Source of the DNA: an uncultured bacterium
GTDB taxonomy: Bacteria; Planctomycetota; Phycisphaerae; Phycisphaerales; SM1A02
Reading direction: 5' to 3'
Length of the DNA stretch: 10,567 bases
NCBI GenBank assembly: GCA_903918555.1
Contig: CAIXEV010000371.1
Location: 1 to 10,567, forward strand
Shown here: piece by piece, positions 5,728 to 10,567 of the stretch
How the letters are laid out: every line of letters begins with the position of its first letter
Position numbering within the stretch: the stretch's first letter is position 1
Position numbers and translations under genes: made by a program
The notes under the pieces: generated by a model
Told to the model about the DNA's origin: nothing
What the model saw: only the letters and a program-made list of their open reading frames with translations
The model's database searches: none

Positions 5728-6039
5728 ATGCTGGTGCTCTCCCGACAGCGTGATGAAACGATCATGATCGGCGACGATGTCGAGCTGACGATCGTCGACA
5801 TTCGAGGTGACAAGGTTCGGATCGGCATCAAGGCCCCCGCAACCGTCGCAGTGCACCGCAAGGAGGTGTACGACGCGATCAAGGAAGAGAACCGACAGGC
5901 CGCCGCTTTCCGGGGCGAGCTCGGTTCGTTCCGACCACCCGCAGGGCAGCGTGGTGGCAAGCATCAACCCGGCAGGGCGGTCCTGCCGGCAGCCGCGAAG
6001 CTCGCGGCAGGTCAGTCAGACAGGCGTGAAACCGCCTAA
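5728..6039 (+). CDS. csrA: CsrA, post-transcriptional regulator, with long C-terminal tail
   Basis: CsrA is a dimeric RNA-binding protein that recognises GGA motifs, often over the ribosome binding site, and blocks translation. Residues 1-59 are a canonical core: [25 protein letters not shown], then [23 protein letters not shown], with the RNA-contacting residues corresponding to Leu4, Arg6, Val42, His43 and Arg44 all present. Residues 60-103 form a tail rich in Gly, Arg, Ala and Pro that Escherichia coli CsrA (61 residues) lacks. In Bacillus, FliW binds outside the RNA site and involves the CsrA C-terminal extension, so the tail may be relevant here. The start at 5728 is fixed by the invariant MLVLSR and by GGAG eight bases upstream; an in-frame ATG at 5701 is within the leader hairpin. 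Flagellin 1 begins only 27 bases downstream, so the two may be cotranscribed. Confidence 0.97.
   Translation: MLVLSRQRDETIMIGDDVELTIVDIRGDKVRIGIKAPATVAVHRKEVYDAIKEENRQAAAFRGELGSFRPPAGQRGGKHQPGRAVLPAAAKLAAGQSDRRETA
5971..6008 (+). other. Two adjacent hairpins within the 3' end of csrA
   Basis: GGCAGG / CCTGCC (5971-5976 and 5982-5987) is followed by the perfect 7-bp stem GCCGCGA / TCGCGGC (5992-5998 and 6002-6008). They encode part of the CsrA tail and lie 59 bases before the flagellin 1 start. They may affect csrA-flagellin mRNA processing, or simply reflect GC-rich coding. Confidence 0.3.
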
Positions 6040-6050
6040 ACGGGCATTCC

Positions 6051-6064
6051 AGTCAAGGAGGATT
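6051..6064 (+). promoter_or_regulatory. Flagellin 1 ribosome binding site overlapping a CsrA-type motif
   Basis: AAGGAGG (6055-6061), five bases before the ATG at 6067, is a strong ribosome binding site. CAAGGAGG (6054-6061) matches CANGGANG, and AGUC / GAUU can form a weak 4-bp stem (one G-U pair) that presents AAGGAG as a hexaloop. CsrA bound here would block ribosome entry. Confidence 0.55.
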
Positions 6065-6066
6065 CC

Positions 6067-7539
6067 ATGTCCCGCATCAATACCAATGTCGCGTCGCTGA
6101 TCGCGCAGCACAAGCTCGCGCGTTCGAATGAAAGCATGGCCGTGCGCCTGCAACGCCTTTCGACCGGTCTCCGCATCAACCGCGGCGCCGACGATCCGGC
6201 AGGCCTCATCGTGAGCGAGCGCCTGCGTTCGGAGCTCAAGGGCCTGACGCAGGCGATCGACAACTCCGAGCGCGCCAGCTCCGTCATCTCGACGACGGAA
6301 GGCTATCTCGCCGAAGTCGCCGATCTCCTCAACTCGATCTCCGCCCTCATCGTCAACAGCGCGAACACGGGCGGCGTCAGCAAGGAGGAAATCGCGGCAA
6401 ACCAGCTGCAGATCGACTCGGCGATCGAATCGATCACGCGCATCTCGAACACCGGCAGCTTCGCAGGCCTGCAGCTCCTCAACGGATCGCTCGCCTATGT
6501 GACCTCGGGCATCGCCAGCTCGGCGCTGACCGGCGTCACGGTGCACGGCGTCCAGTTCGGCACCAACAGCACGGTGCCGGTCGCGGTCGAGGTCATCCAG
6601 TCCGCGCAGACGGGCCGCCTGTTCCTGTCGGCGGTCAGCGGTTCGCTCGTCTCGAGCGTCACGCTCGAGATCGCGGGCAACACGGGCGTCCAGACCATGA
6701 GCTTCGTCTCGGGCACGCCGCTCTCCGCGGTGGTCGCCGCCGTCAACACGGTGCGTGACACCACGGGCGTCAGCGCGTACCTCGATGTCCCGAGCAACCA
6801 GACCTCGGGCATGTGGTTCAACTCGGCGACCTTCGGCAGCGACGCGTTCGTGAGCGTGCGCCGCATCGGTTCCTCGTTCCCCAGCTTCCAGACCTACCTT
6901 GCCTCGGGCGGCACCGCCACCCAGCGAGACACGGGTCGCGATGTCGGCGCGATCGTCAACGGCGCCCTCGCGACGGGTGACGGCACGCGCGTGTCGCTCA
7001 ACTCGCCGTCGCTGGCGCTCGATCTGGACCTCTCGGTCTCGTTCGCGACGCTCGTGAACGGCACGGCGTCCAACTTCAACATCACCGCGGGCGGCGCCAC
7101 CTTCCAGCTTGGTCCGGCGCTCACCACCACGCAGCAGGTCGGCATCGGCATCCAGTCGGTGGCGGCAAGCCGCGTCGGCGGAACCACGACCACCAGCGGC
7201 CGGTTCTTCCTCGAGAGCATCAAGAGCGGTCAGCCGAACTCGCTGCTCGCAGGCCGTACCCGCGAGGCGAACGCCATCCTGAACAACGCGATCACCGAGA
7301 TCAGCTCGATGCGCGGTCGTCTGGGTGCGTTCGAGCGAAACACGCTGCAGACCAACGCCCGCAGCCTCCAGATCGGCCTTGAGAACATCATGGCCAGCGA
7401 GTCGAAGATCCGCGATGCGGACTTCGCCGTGGAAACCGCGGCCCTCAGCCGCGCCCAGATCCAGCAGCAGGCGGGCACCTCGGTGCTCGCGACCGCAAAC
7501 GCCAGCGCCCAAGGCGTGCTGCGGCTCCTCCAGCAGTGA
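6067..7539 (+). CDS. Flagellin 1
   Basis: This is a filament subunit, exported by the flagellar type III apparatus and polymerised on FlgL. The 490 residues have a conserved N-terminal D0/D1 region (1-140: MSRINTNVASLIAQHKLARS, LSTGLRINRGADDPAGL, ANQLQIDSAIESI, LLNGS). The conserved C-terminal D1/D0 region (about 395-490) includes MRGRLGAFERNTLQ, ASESKIRDADFAVETAALSR and a hydrophobic VLRLLQQ end. The middle region holds a Flagellin_IN-like segment (VIQSAQTGRLFLS, then SFVSGTPLSAVVAAVN, GVSAYLD). Over a 65-residue N-terminal block it matches flagellin 2 at only about 52 percent by my count, so it is the divergent copy. It is the nearest flagellin to fliW-csrA and ends before a strong terminator. 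I give no symbol because fliC/fla/hag cannot be distinguished. Confidence 0.96.
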   Translation: MSRINTNVASLIAQHKLARSNESMAVRLQRLSTGLRINRGADDPAGLIVSERLRSELKGLTQAIDNSERASSVISTTEGYLAEVADLLNSISALIVNSANTGGVSKEEIAANQLQIDSAIESITRISNTGSFAGLQLLNGSLAYVTSGIASSALTGVTVHGVQFGTNSTVPVAVEVIQSAQTGRLFLSAVSGSLVSSVTLEIAGNTGVQTMSFVSGTPLSAVVAAVNTVRDTTGVSAYLDVPSNQTSGMWFNSATFGSDAFVSVRRIGSSFPSFQTYLASGGTATQRDTGRDVGAIVNGALATGDGTRVSLNSPSLALDLDLSVSFATLVNGTASNFNITAGGATFQLGPALTTTQQVGIGIQSVAASRVGGTTTTSGRFFLESIKSGQPNSLLAGRTREANAILNNAITEISSMRGRLGAFERNTLQTNARSLQIGLENIMASESKIRDADFAVETAALSRAQIQQQAGTSVLATANASAQGVLRLLQQ

Positions 7540-7543
7540 TCTC

Positions 7544-7582
7544 CACGGTGACACCGTGAATCTCGACGCGGGAATCCCGCGT
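7544..7582 (+). other. Two hairpins just after flagellin 1
   Basis: CACGGT-GAC-ACCGTG (7544-7558) and ACGCGGGA-A-TCCCGCGT (7566-7582) precede the terminator at 7601. With it they make three consecutive hairpins in the 3' untranslated region, suggesting a protected mRNA end. Confidence 0.4.
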
Positions 7583-7600
7583 GCATCCTCCTGACTGACG

Positions 7601-7637
7601 CGAACCGCCCGGACCTTGCCGGGCGGTTCGTGCTTTT
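7601..7637 (+). terminator. Intrinsic terminator after flagellin 1
   Basis: A perfect 12-bp stem (CGAACCGCCCGG / CCGGGCGGTTCG) with loop ACCTTG is followed by TGCTTTT. It lies 61 bases past the flagellin 1 stop and separates it from flagellin 2. Confidence 0.85.
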
Positions 7638-8035
7638 CGGCAGGCGCGTCCGTTGCCCCGCGGCCGGTGACATCGCGAGGCCAACCGCAGCCGCGTCGGT
7701 CGCTTCGCGCCGGCTGTCGCGGCTGCGCCGCGCATCTGCGAGGGCTCGGCCGCGTGCGACGGATGTGCGTTCAGCGCGCGACGCGCGAGATTCCGCGTCT
7801 GCCTCGCGTATGCGGCGGTGGATTCGCCGGGATCATTCAGGACTCGAGTGAGAGTGTGAAGCAGGAGCGCATTGCCTCCGATGCTCTCAATGTCGGATCG
7901 GAGTATCCGGCGCCCCGGCTCCTCGGTCGGGGCAGAACAACCAAGAAGATGGCGCGACGCACGACTCGGAGCCGCAGGCGCGGAACCGAACGAAGCGCGC
8001 CGCGCGGAACGGTCGAAGTCCCGGAGGATCCAGGA
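7638..8035 (+). other. Long structured leader/promoter region of flagellin 2
   Basis: I see no convincing gene in these 398 bases; the open frames have no family features. An inverted repeat CGCAGCCGCG / CGCGGCTGCG (7686-7695 and 7718-7727) encloses 22 bases. A hairpin CGGAT-CGGAGT-ATCCG (7894-7909) puts a GGA in its loop, and GCCCCG / CGGGGC (7912-7917 and 7928-7933) follows at once. The ribosome binding site GGAGG (8023-8027) is eight bases before the ATG. Since a terminator precedes the region, the promoter must lie here, but I found no clear sigma-28, sigma-54 or sigma-70 match. Confidence 0.5.
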
Positions 8036-9502
8036 ATGAGCCGCGTCAATTTCTTCGTCTCGTCGATGGTCGCGCAGCGACTTGTCACCGGGAACACGCG
8101 TCAGCTGGCCGCGTCGCTCGAGAGGCTTTCGACGGGCTATCGAATCAACAGGGGCGGGGACGACCCGGCGGGCCTCATCGCCAGCGAATCGATGCGCGGC
8201 GACTTGCGTGGAATCAGCGCCGCGCTGTCGAACGCGGAGCGCGCCGAGCAGGTTGTGAACATCGCGGAAGGAGGTCTGCAGGAGGTCTCGAGCATGCTCG
8301 TCGAGATGCAGGGACTCGTGGCGGCGACCGCGAACGACGCAGGCATGAGCGCCGACGAGCGTGAAGCGAACCAGATGCAGATCGATTCGATCCTCTCGAC
8401 GATCGATCGCCTCTCGGGATCGGTCAGCTTCCAGGGCACCAAGCTCCTCAACGGAAACTTCGACTATGTCCTGTCCGGCGGCGGGAGCACTTCGGGGTTC
8501 GTCGATGTCACCGTGAACGGCGCGAAACTCTCGGACACCGGAGCCGTGCGGGCCGTGACGGTCCAGGTGACCCAGTCGGCCCAGCGCGCGACCGTCTACA
8601 TGTCCGCCGGCGCGAGCTTCAACAACAACAACGGCGGCACCGTGACCTTCGAGATCACGGGAAACCGCGGCTCGCAGCAGTTCGCCTTCGCGTCGGGCAC
8701 CACGATCGCGAATGTCGCGACCGCGATCAACAGCTTTGGCGAGGCCATGGGCGTCTCGGCGACGACCTCGGGTTCGCTCCTGATGGTTCGATCGACCGGC
8801 TACGGAACGGACAGCTTCGTGCGCATGCGCGAGGTCTCGGGCGGCGCGACCGGCCGCGACTGGCTGCGGACCGCGGCGACCGGAGCCAACTCCGACACCG
8901 TGCAGGACACGGGCCGGAACGCGACGATGCTCATCAACGGCATGAACGCCACGACCAACGGCCTGGTCGGCCGCATCTCCACCGACGGCCTCGACATCGC
9001 CGTGACCATCAACGGCGCCAACGGCATCAATGTCAACAACCAGACCCGCACCATCGGCATCAAGAGCGGTGGGGCGGACTTCAACCTGTCGCCCGATGTC
9101 AACCTCGCCGGCAAGGTCTCGATCGGATTCGACACCATCACCACGGGCAGTCTCGGCAATGCGGCAGCGGGCTTCCTGTCCGATCTGCGCTCGGGCGGCG
9201 CCGCGAATGTCCAGAGCGGAAACCTCACCAAGGCGCAGGAGATCCTCGATGCCGCGACCAAGCAGGTCTCCGCGCTGCGCGGGCGCCTCGGCGCGTTCTC
9301 GAAGACTGTGATCGGTTCGACTGTCAACAGCCTCAATGTCGCCTACGAGAATGTCGCGGCGGCCGAAAGCGCCGTGCGCGACACCGACTTCGCGCGCGAG
9401 ATCGCCTCGATGACCCGCAACCAGGTCCTCCAGGAGGCGTCGATGCAGGCGCTGCGCGTGTCGAACGGCTCCCAGGGGATGATCCTCAGGCTGCTTGGCT
9501 GA
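8036..9502 (+). CDS. Flagellin 2
   Basis: This is a filament subunit of 488 residues. The N-terminal D0/D1 region includes MSRVNFFVSSMVAQRLVTG, LSTGYRINRGGDDPAGL and ANQMQIDSILSTIDRL, then SFQGTKLLNG. The C-terminal region has LRGRLGAFSKTVIGS, ESAVRDTDFAREIASMTRNQ and ends GMILRLLG. The middle contains the VTQSAQ block and a Flagellin_IN-like segment (FAFASGTTIANVATAINSF, then GVSAT), plus an Asn-rich turn (FNNNNGGTV). By my count it shares about 77 percent with flagellin 3 over 65 N-terminal residues, so those two are the closer paralogues. I chose the ATG at 8036 because the family N-terminus begins there and GGAGG lies eight bases upstream. The frame is open upstream to 7616, but that part is unlike flagellin. 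Unlike flagellins 1 and 3, no ANGGA motif overlaps its ribosome binding site. Confidence 0.96.
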   Translation: MSRVNFFVSSMVAQRLVTGNTRQLAASLERLSTGYRINRGGDDPAGLIASESMRGDLRGISAALSNAERAEQVVNIAEGGLQEVSSMLVEMQGLVAATANDAGMSADEREANQMQIDSILSTIDRLSGSVSFQGTKLLNGNFDYVLSGGGSTSGFVDVTVNGAKLSDTGAVRAVTVQVTQSAQRATVYMSAGASFNNNNGGTVTFEITGNRGSQQFAFASGTTIANVATAINSFGEAMGVSATTSGSLLMVRSTGYGTDSFVRMREVSGGATGRDWLRTAATGANSDTVQDTGRNATMLINGMNATTNGLVGRISTDGLDIAVTINGANGINVNNQTRTIGIKSGGADFNLSPDVNLAGKVSIGFDTITTGSLGNAAAGFLSDLRSGGAANVQSGNLTKAQEILDAATKQVSALRGRLGAFSKTVIGSTVNSLNVAYENVAAAESAVRDTDFAREIASMTRNQVLQEASMQALRVSNGSQGMILRLLG

Positions 9503-9529
9503 CGCAAGGACCAGCAGACAGGCGATTTG

Positions 9530-9550
9530 CCCGCGGAAACGCGGGTTTTT
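9530..9550 (+). terminator. Intrinsic terminator after flagellin 2
   Basis: The stem CCCGCG / CGCGGG with a stable GAAA tetraloop is followed directly by TTTTT, and then by a second T-run (GCTGTTTTG). It begins 27 bases after the flagellin 2 stop. Confidence 0.9.
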
Positions 9551-9901
9551 GCTGTTTTGATCGCTGGTTCAGAGCTCTCCCGCCGCGCATCGGCGCGTGG
9601 TTATTGATTCGTGCGCTACAGACGGAGGACAGGTCGTGAGGGTTGGCGGGGAGGTAGCAGGCGCGCGGGCGGCGAAGTCGAACCGCTTGAGTGCAACCAT
9701 CAAGAACTTGGAGGCTTTTCCCGATCACACAGGCGTCGGGCTTCACAAGTCCGACTCGTTCCCGGGTGCAGGAGGCGCCCTTCGAATCACAACGCCCTCG
9801 ACTGCGGAGTCTGAGAGGGCTGGAGAAAGATGGTGCGCGGGATCTCCCAGCGCAGGCGCTGTCGCCTCGCCCACCATCGGCCGTCGCACGACGCGTCGGC
9901 G
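9551..9901 (+). other. Flagellin 3 leader/promoter region, no gene seen
   Basis: These 351 bases hold no protein-coding frame I can support on either strand. The first hundred bases are locally AT-richer (for example TGGTTATTGATTCG near 9598-9611) and may contain the promoter, though no recognisable -35/-10 or sigma-54 pair is clear. GACGGAGG at 9621-9628 is a one-mismatch CsrA-type motif. Confidence 0.4.
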
Positions 9902-9909
9902 CATGGAGG
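9902..9909 (+). promoter_or_regulatory. Flagellin 3 ribosome binding site overlapping a CsrA-type motif
   Basis: CATGGAGG matches CANGGANG in full and contains the ribosome binding site GGAGG (9905-9909), nine bases before the ATG at 9919. GCA / TGC (9901-9903 and 9911-9913) could form only a weak 3-bp stem around it. Confidence 0.5.
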
Positions 9910-9918
9910 TTGCAAGTC

Positions 9919-10567
9919 ATGAGTCGTATCAATTCGAACATCCCGTCGATGATCGCGCAGCGCGTGAACGGCCTGAACAGCCGGTCGCTGTCAAGCACCC
10001 TCGAGAAGCTGTCGACCGGCTACCGCATCAACCGCGGCGCCGACGACCCCGCAGGTCTCCTCACGAGCGAGAGCCTGCGTGGCGAGATGAAGGGCATCAG
10101 CGCCGCCATCGGCAACGCCCAGCGCGCCGAGCAGGTCTTGAATGTCGCCGAAGGCGGCCTTCAGGAGATCTCGAGCATGCTCGTCGAGGTCCAGTCGCTC
10201 GTCGGCCAGTCTGCGAACGAGGGCGGCATGTCGGCCGAGGAGAAGGAGGCGAACCAGCTCCAGATCGACAACATCCTCTCGACCATCGACCGCATCGCAA
10301 ACTCGGTCTCGTTCCAGGGCACCAAGCTCCTGAACGGCGGCTTCGACTACACGCTCAGCGGCTCCTACACCGCTGCGAGCGGCGTCGCCGATGTCGCGGT
10401 CAACTCGGTCAAGCTCTCCGACAACGCCGGCGCGACCCGTTCGGTGAATGTGACCGTGACCCAGTCGGCGCAGACCGCGCGCCAGTTTCTCCGTCTCAGC
10501 GCCGCCGGCATCGCCAACAGCGGCCAGGGCGCGGTGACCTTCGAAGTCGCGGGCGCCCGCGGCGCGC
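9919..10567 (+). CDS. Flagellin 3 (5' part, cut by window end)
   Basis: This is a third filament subunit gene, open to the window edge (216 full codons). It begins MSRINSNIPSMIAQRVNGLN and continues with LSTGYRINRGADDPAGL, ISAAIGNAQRAEQVLNVAEG, ANQLQIDNILSTIDRI and VSFQGTKLLNG, all N-terminal D0/D1 features. It then enters the VTVTQSAQ block and the beginning of the Flagellin_IN-like segment (GAVTFEVAGARGA). It is closest to flagellin 2. The ATG at 9919 is nine bases after GGAGG and matches the family N-terminus. The C-terminal half lies outside, so intactness cannot be judged. Confidence 0.94.
   Translation, partial: MSRINSNIPSMIAQRVNGLNSRSLSSTLEKLSTGYRINRGADDPAGLLTSESLRGEMKGISAAIGNAQRAEQVLNVAEGGLQEISSMLVEVQSLVGQSANEGGMSAEEKEANQLQIDNILSTIDRIANSVSFQGTKLLNGGFDYTLSGSYTAASGVADVAVNSVKLSDNAGATRSVNVTVTQSAQTARQFLRLSAAGIANSGQGAVTFEVAGARGA

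Noticed and set aside
4393..6388. Perfect CANGGANG matches inside coding regions (4393-4400 in flgL, 5859-5866 in csrA, 6381-6388 in flagellin 1)
   Set aside because: They arise mainly from common AAG-GAG or AAG-GAT codon pairs and lack a clear hexaloop hairpin or start-site position. They show that the 8-mer alone is not decisive, so I rely on hairpin context and clustering.
7616..8035. N-terminal extension of flagellin 2 from 7616
   Set aside because: The frame is open only because of high GC. It begins inside the terminator stem, and the flagellin N-terminus starts exactly at 8036 after a good ribosome binding site.
7638..9901. CsrB-type sponge RNA or tRNA in the flagellin spacers
   Set aside because: Only scattered GGA triplets are present, without the repeated GGA loops of CsrB-type RNAs, and no tRNA cloverleaf could be traced.
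9486..9998. Minus-strand 170-codon frame across the flagellin 2-3 spacer
   Set aside because: It overlaps the ends of two certain genes and the terminator, and the translation shows no recognisable features.

Overview
The window is a high-GC flagellar filament and filament-junction locus. It probably comes from a planctomycete of the Phycisphaerae/Phycisphaerales type. That placement is inferred from a secreted protein ending in a two-repeat dockerin module that terminates in Trp-Gly-Pro-Cys (a 'GC-type' dockerin, to my knowledge typical of that group), from the GYF_2/TM2 protein, and from the base composition. No rRNA or other phylogenetic marker is present, so it is provisional.

Layout. 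1-895: 3' part of flgK (+). 911-1585 and 1710-2798: two minus-strand genes unrelated to flagella, a GYF_2-TM2 membrane protein and an exported beta-propeller/dockerin protein. They split flgK from the rest of the cluster. 2799-3025: divergent regulatory region with a G-rich 23-bp repeat, a sigma-54-like promoter and a hairpin over the flgL ribosome binding site. 3026-5011: flgL, about twice the usual length. 5143-5589: fliW. 5728-6039: csrA. 6067-7539, 8036-9502 and 9919-end: three flagellin genes, the last cut by the window edge. Strong intrinsic terminators follow flagellins 1 and 2, so flagellins 2 and 3 should have their own promoters.

How the genes work together. FlgK and FlgL form the hook-filament junction on which flagellin polymerises. 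FliW binds flagellin and antagonises CsrA. CsrA represses translation at GGA motifs. The order flgK-flgL-fliW-csrA-flagellin is that of the flagellin homeostasis module known from Bacillus.

The most interesting signal is in the leaders. fliW and csrA carry matching hairpins with the GGA in a hexaloop (AUGGAU and ACGGAU) built on the same 12-mer GGCAYGGATGCC. The fliW leader has four ANGGA motifs exactly 16 nt apart, the last being its ribosome binding site. Flagellins 1 and 3 have a full CANGGANG motif on the ribosome binding site, whereas flagellin 2 does not. I infer a CsrA circuit that represses its own gene, its antagonist fliW and a subset of the flagellins. This is a sequence-based hypothesis.
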